Assembly (NCBI GenBank): GCA_948099385.1
Contig: CANUEZ040000161.1
Span: 2,852,001 to 2,916,000, forward strand
Source of the DNA: Fasciola hepatica
Lineage: Eukaryota; Platyhelminthes; Trematoda; Plagiorchiida; Fasciolidae
Length of the DNA: 64,000 bases
Direction: 5' to 3'
Made by a program: the position numbers and the translations under genes
The notes under the pieces: model-generated
Told to the model about the DNA's origin: nothing
The model's database searches: none
What the model saw: the letters and a program-made list of their open reading frames with translations, nothing else
Part shown: piece by piece, positions 1-12,085 of the stretch
Layout: every line of letters begins with the position of its first letter
Position numbering within the stretch: the stretch's first letter is position 1

Positions 1-913
1 TTTAGAAGGATTGGATACGGTAGATGTGAGGCACATGTAGAGTTGATGGATGCCTATGATGACGGTCGTTGGGATGATAGCAAGAGAAATGGCAGGTGAG
101 GAACTGCGAGATGCAGAGCGCATGCACATAGATATATATGCGTAAGTTTATATATATAAATAGATTAATTGTATGTATATGTATAGGTTAAAGAGGAGCA
201 GGAGCAATAACAACGGGGTCCTAGAAAGAAATTATCAGTCAATAGGAGGAGTAGGTAATGTTAGATCAAATTGTCGTAGGATTAACTTTGGAATTTCGTG
301 GTGGATTAACTTCATGACAAGTGCACGTGGCAGCCCAACGGAGAGAAAAATAGAATGTGGAAGCACAGAAGTGATGAAGACTGTTAGGAGCAGTTCATGG
401 AAGAGTGAAGATGAAAGACAGGATCAAGGAAAACAGGTAAGAATGGGTCTAATTATTTGATCAATGCAGGTGCGAGATGTAGTGACGGACCAGAGGAATC
501 GGGTAGTGACAGGTCAAACAATTTGGAACTGTAAAAAAAAAACGTCACGACGTAACATTGTCATTACAATGGTGGAACATGGAAAAGCGGACCACACTGG
601 AAGGTACAGAAAAATGCCTGTAGCGAGCAATAAACGGATCAAGGGATGAAAGCAACGACCGAGGAGACACAGGTAAGAAATCACCAATCAGATCATTTTA
701 CTGCGGTGAATCCGACAGAAGATCAAAGATTTCCTCAAGAGCCGGGACATTTGGGCTCAAAGCTTCGAACCCGTGTAGTACTTCAAGACAGACTTCAAGA
801 CTACTTCATGTATAAACTTTGTCTTATCACTCCGAAGCAAGTTGTTTCTAGTTCGACCACCGGCATGATGCGCTCTTGTGAGCCATCCTTGATCGTTTCT
901 CGCTCCGTGACCT
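1..913. other. Unassigned AT-rich 5' stretch
   Basis: No recognisable gene. There is a short AT run with TATATA-like repeats near 130-185 and small open frames without family resemblance. Several GTAAG...AG spacings of 35-50 bases (for example 437-471) look like small flatworm introns, but the flanking frames are not convincing as coding sequence. Confidence 0.4.
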
Positions 914-1601
914 CTATCCTTCAGGCCCATATAAACATCCTTGTGACTTGAAGCTGACTTCCTGACTATTATTAGGCACCATTTGATTGGTGACCGTAGT
1001 CATCAGCCGCATTCTTACGCCATGCGACTCCTCAGCCCTGTGCGCTAAACCAGAAATCTCATCTGTTGTACATGAACAGAGACTTTTTTCATAGAAGCAG
1101 TTTGTAAGGTTAAGGACCTCGTGGTCATCGTGGGCAATTCGCCGAAAGCTCATCGATTTTTCTCCAGCCGTTCTTTTCATCACCACTCTGGCGCTGTCCG
1201 TCCCCCTATTAGATTTGTGGTTCTTTTTCCATATGACTGACCCCGTCGGGATCTTGTTAGCAACTTTCACCACCTCATTGGTTGACTGATTCAATACACT
1301 CTACCTCTGACGTGCTGTGCTTGTGCATCGTAAAGTTTTCCATCCCTATACTTTTCACACTTTTCAGTGTGCCAATGACCATGCTTCCCCCGGTAAATTC
1401 TTCAACTAAAGGATAGAATGTCCCTTGAATAAGCCTGCCTTTCCAAATGCTGTGATAATTCTCAATACCATCCACATACACACTCCACCCTATCAGTCGA
1501 CTTAACTTGGCAGTAGTCGGATGGAACATCTGGTCTTGAGCTTTCTGTTTGTCTGGCTTTGTTAAAACAGTCCATTTAGACTTTATCCTGCAATTCTTCA
1601 C
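914..1601 (-). other. Two overlapping unrecognised minus-strand ORFs
   Basis: Two minus-strand open frames, 1275-1601 (108 aa) and 914-1294 (126 aa), overlap by about 20 bases in different frames. That is the pattern of one ancestral coding region with a frameshift. I see no domain, signal peptide or family motif. The setting is full of decayed transposons, so a broken mobile element is the most likely origin, but chance open frames cannot be excluded. Confidence 0.2.
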
Positions 1602-1741
1602 ACGGATATATATGACTTAGCCCCCGAAAATCCTGGTTCTCACATCATTTATATCATCTAGTCGTTTATTGCAGCATAAATCGGACCCACCCGAAACAGA
1701 TCAAAATGGTATGAGATGGTCAGATCACCGAAGTTCTGTCT

Positions 1742-2260
1742 TACAAGAGACTTGTGGTGAGCTCCTTAGGCTCCGATCAGCATTGCCATGCCGGAAGCCG
1801 GTAGTACTCCCAAACGTTTTACTGCTTGCAGGGCGACCTTAATAAGAAGGTGACGAGCAGGCTTGGTCATCCTTCTACAAAAGCCACCACCAACTCCCAC
1901 AAAGTTCAACGTCTTGCGGCGCGAGTAGTCGGAGGACAGAGGAGAAAGTATACAAACAGAGGCTGTGATCTCGGACATCTCCCTTTGGAAGTAAGAAGAC
2001 CTTAAGGAGACGTCATAGAAACTTCAATGGTAATAAGGTTTTTCTGGTCTTAGGCCGGACGGCCTATTCCAGAGGGATTTAGACTACCGAACAGGGGGGC
2101 ACGAGAACAAGCTGACTAATTCTAAGCTAGGCCGATAGCCAGGTCGAGCTCCTTCAAGAACAGGGTGCTCAATATTTGGAACAATCTATCTGGTAGGGTG
2201 ATAGACCAGTAGATCATCCAGCCCTTCGGCGGAGCCCTAGATTGTTAGTGTACTGCACTT
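1742..2260 (+). pseudogene. CR1-like LINE 3' fragment (decayed)
   Basis: Remnant of the C-terminal part of a CR1-type reverse transcriptase. The DNA aligns by eye with the better preserved copy at 36430-36800: 'gagctccttaggctccgatcagc' matches the stretch coding GELFRLQSA, and 1985-2075 matches the block coding RRSRGDLIETFKVMKGFSGLRPD. Near 2155-2205 a frame reads FSNRVLNIWNNLSG, the usual CR1 C-terminal motif. Stops and frameshifts are frequent, so it is inactive. It is truncated at the 5' end, as is typical for LINE insertions. Confidence 0.7.
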
Positions 2261-2769
2261 CAGCGGTATCTGAGATACTCATAACAAAATCCGAAATATG
2301 CCAAGTTTCCAACTGTGGGCTTGAATACGGCCCTATACGGAACAACCATAAACATGACACAGAAGCCCTACGAAGCTCAACGGTAACCACGGGTGAACCA
2401 GAGTCGACCAAATAAATGCAAGTTTGAGATCGATTGAGGCTCAAGCGGTTCAATCGACGAAACGTCTATGGTAAATTTGGGTCAAAGGTGATGGAACAAA
2501 CCAATGTACGCCCCAGTCGGCGATGACCAACGGTCAACGTCCCACGTGTGATTCAGCCAATGGTCCGGTGTGAAGCGAAACGGTAATGGAAGACTTAAAT
2601 TTGAATTGAGTGTAGGGGGTCAACTCGATGCTGAGTCGAAGCTCCAAGTCTGGTTGTTCTGTCAACTACAGTAATTGAAACAGGATCATCGGTTAACTGT
2701 TCCATGCGGGCCCACCAAGTGAATGAAGGTTAATGCTGTGGCCCGTCTGAGGCGTATTTTATTTGACGT
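2261..2769. other. Unassigned stretch
   Basis: No gene recognised. The part nearest 2770 shows weak similarity to the DNA just upstream of the R1 copy at 7980, so it may be old LINE 3' UTR. Confidence 0.3.
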
Positions 2770-2990
2770 TCCTTTTGATGCATAATGGCAGCGCGAACAA
2801 TCAAGAAGCACAATATATCTCGCAGTTGATGAGCAATGAGGTCTCATGTCTCCCTCCCGCCTTTAGCGGGAATCTGACGAAATCGACGGTGCTGCGGTGG
2901 GTGAGTGGCCTGTGTGAGTACCACAGATGAAACTCTGGACGCTGGATTGGCCTTGGTCGTTATGTCCGCCGTGAAAACTGGACTGAAATG
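2770..2990 (+). repeat. R1 repeat, copy 1 (LINE 3'-terminal sequence)
   Basis: First of seven copies of a 120-230 bp repeat. Core order: gcagttgatgag, a Py-rich stretch, gggaatctgacgaaat, ggtgggtgagtgg, ctctggacgctggattggcc and a decayed end gtgaaaactggactgaaatg that corresponds to the (CTGAA)n tail of better copies. It closely matches 7980-8195, and its core is shared with 34190-34312, 37265-37395 and, inverted, 43530-43745. Four copies lie about 80-150 bp downstream of a CR1 C-terminal coding end in the same orientation, so I read R1 as the 3' UTR end of a CR1 family. Confidence 0.65.
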
Positions 2991-3721
2991 TTTGTCTAGG
3001 AAGAATAAGCAATTGTTTGTCCGTGAAGGAAACTTCACTTGCTGAGGGCATGAGCTGAAACTCCCTAGTTAAATGGAATTTGTTAATCCGGTAGCAGAAT
3101 TGTCTATGAAGGGAGCAACAAGCCAGAACTTGACGGTTAACAGAAGACAATAAAGGTCACCGGAAAATATGAAGGCTGGCCTAGCACAGCCCGGAGTGAT
3201 AGACGTTACAACTCAACGTCCGAGAAATCTCCACCATCGACAAATTCAAGAGGCTTACCCGAGGGTAGCGAAAAGACCACTCCGGCTGCTGACTCAGTCG
3301 AATGTAGCCTAACAAAGTAATTGCATCGGGAGCAGTGGGAGAATTGAACGATCAGATAACCAACCATAAGCAGCAGAAAACATTAGGAAGAGAAAGGGTC
3401 CACAGTCGCAAATGCACAAGCACTCGGGAAGTTTCACAAATGATCCAATTTGAAACGGTGAAAAATATCCAGGGGAAAGTAACAGCGAACCAACTAATCC
3501 AGACTGCCCAGTGTTTAAAAACGCTCCACCATGCAAAAACCAAATACTGTACGGCAACTCAGGAAGACTTTGCAAACAGCACACGCCTGTGCTCGATGCC
3601 AGGCTGATTGCACAAGTGGAATGGAACCAGTGCTATCGAACAACCAGGATCCAAATGTCCGAACAGTTTCTAAAGGGGCAGGAAGATAAACCAGTTGAAC
3701 TCGGAGGAAAGTTCTGTTCAG
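2991..3721. other. Unassigned stretch between R1 copies
   Basis: Overlapping open frames occur on both strands at 3309-3607, but no family is recognised and codon patterns look random. It may be old repeat DNA. Confidence 0.3.
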
Positions 3722-3960
3722 TTCAGTCTAGTTTGTACAGAACAGGAAATGGCCACGTCCAATCGGTCGTCCAGAATTTTTTGATGACGTGCACACCGGC
3801 TGTGCAATCACCACCGTACCGTGTATTTCATTCAGTCTCTGCCGAAAGAGAGAGAAACGTAAAAGGTGAAAAAAATAATTGCCCGCGGTGGAACCAACTG
3901 GATGAGGGAGCTTTTTTCTCATATGCGATCCATCTCGAAGCGTCAGAAGCTTTATCAGAT
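3722..3960 (-). repeat. R1 repeat, copy 2 (inverted)
   Basis: Reverse-complement copy of R1. Read on the minus strand it contains tgaatgaaatacacgg, attctggacgaccgattgg, acgtggccatttcctgttctg and ends in actgaactgaac. It is more diverged in its 5' half (3850-3960). Confidence 0.55.
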
Positions 3961-3969
3961 GGTTTGTAT

Positions 3970-4260
3970 AGACACTACCCCCATCAAGTTTGCGCAAAAA
4001 CGCGACGCCAGGCGCCATACTATCCAAGGAAGCTAAGGTTCAACTGTCCGCTTGCAGAGCAGTGCAACGTACGCTCTTCAGTAGTCGGAAGTTAGTTGCC
4101 CTAAAAGCAAGCGGAGCAAAACGCCAGCATTGTGGCATCGAATAACATACAAACTGGCCGGAGCAAAGCACCACTTAGTTATGTTTATCTGTGGCAAAAA
4201 GGTCATGAAATTGCACATTAAACCTCAATCACCTTCGGGTAGCTGCAATTCAGCAGGGGT
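3970..4260 (+). repeat. R2 repeat, decayed copy
   Basis: Diverged third copy of the R2 repeat found nearly intact at 14809-15192 and 45098-45478. Shared blocks in order: aaggaagctaaggttcaac(t/c)(g/a)tccgc, tgcagagcagt, tgtggcatcgaa(t/c)aacatacaaa, tagttatgttt and cattcaaactcaatca-like text. Function unknown. Confidence 0.6.
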
Positions 4261-5059
4261 AGGTTCTCAGTGGGTTCATCAAGAGAATTTTGTACTAACA
4301 CTAATCGAACACCCTTATGGTTGCCAACAGCCTGAAGAGAGCCCGATTCTTGCTGAATCGCCCCGAAGGTCTACTCCAGTGCAAACAATGAATGCCAAGG
4401 TACCAGAGAGAGAACCTTAGTAAAACAGCTGAGATGGGGTGACCGCAAGACCGATTTTGGCCATAGGTAATGCAGCCCAAAGGGCTAAATCGTCCGCCGT
4501 GCATGCTTAGCCCAAAGCCACGTGGGGTGAAGAGTATTTTAAGATTTTATGTGTTAAACGTTCAGTAGATCCCCAGGACGGAATCTTTTGTTCCACCCAA
4601 GCTGGAAGGAAAGCCGCAAAGCCGAACCCTCTCTCACTGCTCAACGATCAATCATTCAGATAACTGGCAACATAAGGCGCAAACTGCAGCCAAGACTATT
4701 GTTCTGAACCCTTTCTCCTCATTTGTTGGTCTATCTTTCAGCTCAGCGCAATACCAGATGCAAGATACTGTTAGGAAGTGTAATTCGAACCCTCTCCTTT
4801 TTTCCTTTGTCCCATTATCTAGTGAACTAAGTTCCGAATCACCGGCAAATTTCAGACAACAGGACAATCAAAAGACAAGGTAAAATTTGGGGTTTACTTT
4901 TGTGCCGAGTACTAATTCAAGACCTCAAAAAGTCAAGGGGGCGGGAACAAAGCAGTCGCGAACTCTAGTGCTTCATTTAGTACCCATGACACTGTACCGC
5001 AGGTACATTTAGAAGCAGAAAACGAAGGATCACCTCCGAGGTTGCATTTTGGGGTGCCT
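4261..5059. other. Unassigned stretch
   Basis: No gene recognised. Open frames on both strands are short and unlike known families. The extreme right end may be the 5' edge of the LINE copy that follows. Confidence 0.3.
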
Positions 5060-7860
5060 CAGACGTGAAATTCGCTTTTTGGTCAGCGGCGGTGACCGGC
5101 GAGCCGTCAGCATGATAAACGAATGTCTGTAACCTCCCAGGGAAAATGGTGGCACTGATGACTAGGATCACAGCTTGTGACGAGGCTGCACTGAGGGCAA
5201 CCTGGATAAGGGCGGACGCTGACAGACTGTTGTTCCGAAAGAATGCTGCCTGCAGATAGGATGAAGTGGACGAAAGAAATGTTGGTGCAGTACTACTGCT
5301 AACATGGACCGGCGTAGGCCATCTGGAGGCCCCGTTCAAATCAGCCTCTCTTGATGTGCAGGCCAGGTCCAGCCTCATCCTGATCGGGATGGAGGCAGCC
5401 TGTTTTATTTGCATTTACAAGGCACCGCTAGCGTTAGATGATGAAGATGTCGATCTTTTGCACATGTAAGATTCTTTGTTGGCACAGACAAGGGATTTAG
5501 TATTATTAGGGGACAAAAACCTGCCGGAAATCAACCGGGATATAGGAGACCACACCGAGGTGTCCAACAAACAACAGTCCTTGCATTGGGTCAAATTTCA
5601 TGAACTTTCACAGCATTTGGTGCAGGCTTTCAGGCGCAGAAGAGGGCAGCGTCTGTTCTTCCCCTATTTAATCGTAAAGCCACACCTTGAGGACGTTGAA
5701 GAAACGGAGTTGGGACAGCCGCTAGGCAAGTATGACCATGCATTCCTGGGGGTGATGTTAAGGCTCAGCAAAAGGCTATGGCAGAATTACTATAAACTAA
5801 CTAAAGAGGTTGTGAAGGACATTCAGCGGATGCCTCGCCTCAGGAACTCCTCGGTGGAAGAGTTTTAGAAGGCCATCTGCTGGAGACTACTCGGACTTAC
5901 TTTGGAGTTCACACCGCCGAGGACAGCTGGCAGAAGAGATCGACCCCCGTGCTGGAAGTTCAAATGCCTAAGGCTGGAACCACTCTCGGACAGAGTCGAA
6001 GTGCGTGCGAGCCGTAAAGACTGCTAGGCGCGGAATAGTTATAAGAGGGCCTTGAACAGAGCTCAAGTGATCCAAAAAGTAGGGCAATAATCTTTTGAGC
6101 CCCGGGTTAACTACATCGGGCCCAAAAACCCAAGTCAGTTTTATTACGTCCAGGCCTATATAAATACGAAAAAGCGTAGCATCTTTGGAGGGAGCACAGT
6201 GTCAACAAGCTCCAAGCAGCAAAGTGAAGGCGGACACGCTCTTGACACTTTTCAACAGCGCATGCCAGTCAGCCAATAGAGCAGAGGAAAAAAGGGATGG
6301 AACATGGACGCCAATGATAGCCGAACTTATTGTGGAAGGAAAAGAGGTATACACGAAGACGAGGTGCTCTAATAGAAGGAAAGCCTCGGGATCAGATGGG
6401 TTTCACCAAGCCATCCCTCAGCCTGTGGATAAGGCTTTGAAGACTTCCTCGAAGCAGCTGTAGAAATCCAGTTAAACGGTGAATTGTGCAGGTAGGTTAG
6501 AGGCGACAACAATGGGCATATACTGAACAGGGTCTCCGCAAAATCCCAAAGTTCTGGGTTGGTTAATTTGGCGTCAGTTTTGTATAGACTTTTGGGGCAA
6601 ACAGTTAGGAAACAGATATCTAGATGGCTGGTTCAATACAACCCCATCGGTTGCTTATTGCGTGTCTGCGGTTGGACGACCTGGTCTACCAAATCTCCTG
6701 CTGTTCCCTGACGAAGCCTCCAAGTGCCTAAATGACGGACGGTCGATAGAGGCCTGTTCCACGGACTTCAGCAGAGAGTTTGATCCCGTGAACCATAAGC
6801 TTTTGAACGTCAACGTTCTCTCCATGGGAGTTGTGGTTGAAAGGGTAGCAGGTGGGAAGCTTTCTGGTAGGGCGAATGTTTGACTTTAAGGTGGGCAGCT
6901 GCCTTTCGAATTCGGAAGATGTAACTGGCAGGTACCACAGGGATCGTTGCTCGGCCCTAAGTTCCTCCTCATCCTCATCAGCGATCTAGCATGCGGGCTT
7001 TCGAGCCCTACACTGAGGTTTGCGGATGACTTCAATAAGGCCAGAGTAGATAAAATAACCTGACGTGTTAACCGTACACAACTGTCACACAAATAGAACC
7101 TTCCACCATACCTCGCTAAATGCCAATGTCTGACCAAGAATGTAGTGTTCCGTAGGAATAGCGAGAGGCCACCACAAATGGCCTCTCATGTTAAAGACTT
7201 GGGCTTTACACTAGACAGCAGTTTCAAGTCGTCGAAGCAGTGCACACAACAGCAAGCACGATCGGTAGGGAAATCCTTCTAGTTAGGCCAGCATGGGTCT
7301 CTAGAGGGCCGGAGATTCTCATTCCAATCTACCAATCTATAGTCCGGCAGCACTTGAAGCACTGCGTGCAGACCCGAAAGCCGTGCTATCGGAGGGATAT
7401 AGGTTGTCCGGAGTGGGTGAAAGGGTCAGCCGCGAGAATGTTGAGGGGCTGCAGGTAGGCCAAAACAAAGCTCCTCGGTGCCCTGGATCCGTTCTTGATG
7501 GGAGGACCGCGCTTGCGGGGGATTTGACAACCATCATCGAGGAAAGTGGGGGAAGACCAGGTTTAAATTGAGGCCGTTCCCCTCCGATTCCAGAGTAATG
7601 CACAATAGAGCATGGCCCGAAATTGCAAAGAGAGTATTCAGGGCACCAGATCGGATTGAAGTGGGCATTAAGTGGGGTGATAGCCTTCGAAAATAAGCCC
7701 CCAAAGGATGAAGTACATACTACAGCAGTGAGGGATTTCGAGAAAGCAGTAGAACGGTGTTTGATGGCAGTACACTTCAAAATGTGTTCGTGTTTTCCGG
7801 AAAATTTCACGATACTGAAGCTTGCACAAAACAAAACTGTCTAAAAGCACGATTGGCTCT
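5060..7860 (+). pseudogene. CR1-like LINE (family B), endonuclease and RT, decayed
   Basis: Broken copy of a CR1-type LINE ORF2, which would nick target DNA and reverse transcribe its own RNA. Endonuclease traces lie at 5190-5760: the frame at 5266 reads RSSLILIGMEAACFICIYKA, then VLLGDKNLPEIN (equivalent of the GDFN catalytic block) and PLGKYDHA (equivalent of GKSDH). RT traces follow: KASGSDGFHQAI near 6380, SDREFDPVNHK-like motif A at 6770-6800, PQGSLLGPKFLL at 6935-6975 and LRFADDFNKA (an intact ADD) at 7010-7045. The 3' part near 7730-7790 matches the family B end at 34020-34080. Many frameshifts and stops make it inactive. R1 starts about 120 bp downstream. Confidence 0.75.
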
Positions 7861-7979
7861 GACCAAACAAATTCCCATGGAAAGAGGTTATCCATAGCCG
7901 TTAATGTTTAGTGTTCACTAGGTGGGTGAGAGGTAATAATGCCGTCCGTCTGATGTGTACAGTAATTGATAATTCCGTC

Positions 7980-8195
7980 TGTTGCATAATCGTCAAGTGA
8001 ATGCTCAAGCTGCATGTTATACCTAGCAGTTGATGAGCGGTGAGGCCCCATGATTCCCTCTCACCCTTAGCTGGAATCCGACAAAGTACACGGTGATGCG
8101 GTGGGTGAGTGACCTATGTGAATACCACTGATGAACCCCCGGACGCTGAATTGGCCGAGGTCATTACCTTTCCCGTGCCATCCGGCACGACGTAC
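7980..8195 (+). repeat. R1 repeat, copy 3
   Basis: Closely matches R1 copy 1 (2770-2990) across tgatgagcggtgagg, cggtgatgcggtgggtgagtg, cggacgctgaattggccgagg and tcattacc. It follows the family B LINE end by about 120 bp in the same orientation, consistent with a LINE 3' UTR end. Confidence 0.65.
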
Positions 8196-10039
8196 CTTGA
8201 CAGACTACCCCGTCCAAATCTGTAGAGTATGCAATGCGGGAAGACTATGGTGACCTAATTTTCCTAAAGTACATCCCATTTTCCAAGGAAAGCTTCAATG
8301 GGCGCCTATTCACATCAGCTTTTGCTTCACCACTGCCTAATCATTCCCTGGAGTTGGGGCGGCACAGTCCACTGCTGAGGGCCAGGGCACATTGTTTCCC
8401 GGTATGTATCTGTCGCCCGTAGAACAGGCCATCAGTTCCCTCAACTTAAAAGACCTTTAGATGGGAGTCAAAAAGACAACTAGACAAGCATTTAGACTAG
8501 AAGTGCTCAGAAGTCCCATTTCAAACCTTCCCTAAAGCATTCAGAGTAGAACCATGGGGTACTACCCTGTGGCGGTGACTAAAGGATACTTGGTTTGTAT
8601 TTGGTGCCGACATGAAGGAGTTTTGCTTAGAGCGTGTTTGAGAGTCTGATGCTGTTTGTAAACCTCAAAATTTGCGGGGTAGTTGCCACGTTTTCCATAT
8701 TTTCAGTCCACTCTCTGTCCTACCTATAACGCGCCGTCGCATGTTGCACATTCTTTGGGGGGCCAGAAGGGGGTACCTTGGGGCCTCTTCACAGACATCA
8801 ACCACTATTTAAGTTCCAAACTCTTAAGGGCAAGGCCTTTTAACGCCATCCTTCTTGTCCTTTGTGGAACCACTAGACCAGACCACAAAGGAAGACAAAA
8901 TGAGGGTTTATTCTGGTAAGTTTTCGTCGGCCAAACGTAACATGAAAGACCAATGCAGGTAGAAGACGGAGGAGGAGAGGAATGTGAGACGGAATGAAAG
9001 AAGCCATGAAAAAGGATGAAAAGACTAAAGAGAGCAAACGGAGCTTACAAACAACTGTGCTGAGAACCGGTGAAGGGTTATAGATGAATAAGAGGAGAGG
9101 GAAGTCTAAAGGGGGTAAAACAGCAAAAGTTTGAGAGGTGAAGAATGAAAGAAGAACGAAGAATCCAGTGGATAAGAAAGGAGAAGAAAAAACAAAAGAA
9201 GTAAAAAGACAGGAGCTCAAGACGAGTGAGCCAACGATGAAGCCAAAGGAAAAAACGAAAATTTTCAGTTGCTTCTAGCAAATTTGTTCAAACAAAAAAT
9301 GAATCGCCGTGGGTCACTGGCTACATGGATTGTGTTTCCCTGGCATAGTTTGACGATAACCTACTTCTACGCACACAGGGCAACAACCCCCAGAACTCCA
9401 ACTTGCCACTGTTTCCCATCTTGATGGCTTAAGATGAACTGCGTAGTACTGACTGGTTGTGTGATGCCTTGCTCGTGGGACCCTCCCTATTGTTTTCCTC
9501 CTTGAATGGCTTCCACTGGCGGGTCGTACGCAAAAGGTGTCTGGGTTTTGAGTAGGAAAGATGGCATCCCAACTTAACTGAAAGGTGAGTGCTAGCGAGA
9601 GGCCTAATAGCTGCCCAGGGAGTGGGCGATGTTAACCATACGTGCACATGAGTATCATCCCCACTCATAGATGGAGCTACAAATTTATAGGGCTCCATAA
9701 TATAACACTGAGGTTGCTCCACCATGCCTTGGAAGGCAGACCGCTTACAGTTTTCTAACCTATTTTCTTCTACTGGCTTCCACAAACAGAGCAGAAAACA
9801 CAAGATCCTCTCACAAACACGGTTACTGGACCGCGTCATCTTTGGCTCCGGAAATCGAGGGTACGCATTAACCTCCGAAGACCTTTGTCCAAAACCGGGC
9901 AGTAAACCTGACGACAGAACACAGGCCACGGGAAAGCTACGACTACCATTCTCGTCGGTCCTTTTGAGCGCACGTGGAACAAACTGACCCTGTGGTAACG
10001 AAAAGAGCAGCGGAAAGCAAGACAATATGGGAGAGAAAA
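8196..10039. other. Unassigned 1.8 kb with a polypurine tract
   Basis: No gene recognised. About 8945-9290 is strongly purine-rich on the + strand (runs of gaa/aga/gga), which creates long hydrophobic open frames on the minus strand that I regard as artefacts. A 209-aa minus-strand frame at 9429-10058 has no recognisable domain. The right end may include decayed 5' sequence of the LINE that follows. Confidence 0.35.
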
Positions 10040-12085
10040 TGAAGATATCAAGGAGCATTCTAAGACGCCTCTGAATGCTTTCGCACAGGTGATTAGGAAT
10101 AGACCAAAAGGCTTGCCGCTTAGGTGGAACTCTTGGGCGTGGCTAGCGCAAGCTGGAAAACGCAGCCTGGTGCCGAGTGAGGGAGAGGGTGAGCAGCGGG
10201 AAATCACTAAAATACATGACGGGTCTGGGAAAGGCTGTAGGAATCTAATTGCGGTGTGGATGCCAGTGCGGAGAGCCCGGGGAGAGGAGCGGAAAGTAAT
10301 CCAAAGGCATACCGTAGCTATGTTTAGTCAGGTTCAACCTCTAGGGTTGTGGTTGGTACTGTTGCACACTCGGAGGGAGTGAAGAAAAGGCCTATGTATT
10401 GTTTCTCCGTTTTGAAGCAGGGCATAGCAACAATGGTAGTTGGAGTACACCCAGCCTCCCCCTATTCAGAGGGACAGAAAGACCTCCTTCCCAAGTGGAA
10501 GAAGAGGGCTATAGACGGGAAGTAAAATAGTTAAAACCGGGTAAGGCAGCTGGCCGATGGGGACTGTGTCCATCCTCTCTGAATTCATTGGCCAGCCTGC
10601 CGGTCTAGTCTCTTTCACTGCCATTCTACCTGCCTCTGCTTGACTGTCATCTCCCAAGTAATTGGGAGCTGGTGCAAGTGGTACCAATCCACAGAGGCGG
10701 CAGTAGAGAGGAAGCTTCCAAGTATATTCCGGTGCACCTGACATATGTGGCACAGAAGGCCCCGGAAGGTATCCCTCGAAACCAAATAGTTGCCTTCCTA
10801 TCCGGGAGTAAATTAATTAGTGTATGTCAATATGACTGTGTGAAGAAAGGGTCGCGTACGATGCAATTCGTTTACCGAATATAGTTACGAGGGTACTTGA
10901 CGGCCGCAAGAGGACGGAGGTGTCTTGCTCGAACTTTAGGTGAGCCTTGTACCCAATAAATCACGGGCTACTTGTGTACACGCTTCGAGACTGTGGAATT
11001 GACCTGTAGCTGGGTGACCGGATGACCGATTTTTCAGAGGAAGGGGGTTTTCTGTGGGATAGAGGAGCACGGGTCCAGTATGGATGTGGTTGCTTGTGGG
11101 GCCCCGCAAGGGTCGGAGTCTGACCTTTTCCGTTTCTGTCGTGTGTGGGTGACCTAGCTCGTGAACTGGACTACCCACACCTCGTGTTTTTCGAAGGCCT
11201 AGAGACAAAGGGAGATCCCAGGCGAAGTACTCTGCGGGGCTACCCTGATAAGGCGTGTCGGTGGTGCACAGAGGCGGAGCTCCTACTCAACACAATCAAA
11301 CGCAGGCAACTTACCGTGGACACCCCTAGCCCGGCCCGGGGAAATTGGGGTTGGCCACATGAGGATGTGTTCGGGTTTGACTAACACTGTCAAGGTCCTG
11401 AGTACACTCATGAGTGCGGAGTTCAAATCCCAGAGGAACTGCCCGAAGACCACAAAGAAGAGTAGATGCCCTCTCACAAATAAATAAAACCGTTGCCCCA
11501 CCTAAGTCATAGATACTGTTGCCGTTCTGTTCCACAAGGTGGAGCCTCTTCTGAAGTGTGCCATTTGTGCTCGACTTCCTGATATTATTACGGACAGGAA
11601 ACTAATTCAAAGTGTGCTGGGGGAATTCAGGTGAATGCCTGCTCGTCTGCAACACAGGTTCCATGGAGGGAGGCCTAAAGAACTGAAGGTCTTCTCTCTG
11701 AACGGAGGAGGGTAAGTGAGACCTCACTGTGGCATCCAGAACTACGAAGGACTTCTCGGGTCTGGGAGGGTACGTCAGTCACCCCCCAGAAAAACAGATA
11801 AAAGACTCAGGGGACACAACCTTAAACCTGTGAAACATCGTTGCACTACAGTACCTGGGCCAAGTTTCCTCGCCTAATGAGAAGTAAATCGTTGTGATAA
11901 ACGTCTTACCTAGGCTGTGAGAGCCCTGCCGGTCGGCGAGTTTAAAAGAAAGTAGAATTCCTACGGTACCAGCTTGTCTGAAAGCCAAAAACAGAATGAA
12001 TGGCAACCTCATGACCACCTGAGGAACCGGCGCGTAGTGTTCGAAACTACACATCAGGTTTCACTGGTAAACGAGGGAGCTTGAC
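10040..12085 (+). pseudogene. CR1-like LINE (family D), RT part, decayed copy 1
   Basis: Decayed copy of the same element as 17058-21165. 10290-10390 aligns with 19365-19450 (aatccaaaggcata..., ...acctctagggttgtgg). The frame at 10672 reads VPIHRGGSREEASKYIPVHL, the RT block usually read as VxIHKGGxxxxxxNYRPVSL, then NQIVAFLSGSKLISVCQYD, matching the QVVAFLSGSWVISVYQHG stretch at 19865. The 3' coding end near 11800-11860 matches 20890-20945. Frameshifts and stops are common, so it is inactive. Its 3' UTR continues as R3 copy 1. Confidence 0.7.

Noticed and set aside
139..700. Series of possible 35-50 bp introns (GTAAG...AG) suggesting a micro-exon gene
   Set aside because: The candidate exons have stops in most frames and no protein resemblance; GT/AG pairs at this spacing are common by chance in AT-rich DNA.
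2830..2905. Hammerhead ribozyme in R1 (tgatgag ... cgaaat)
   Set aside because: The two core motifs are about 50 bases apart with no convincing stem II and the first is TTGATGAG, not CTGATGA; not conserved in other copies.
8873..9281. Hydrophobic minus-strand frames resembling membrane proteins
   Set aside because: They are translations of the complement of a purine-rich tract, which yields Phe/Leu/Ser runs automatically.
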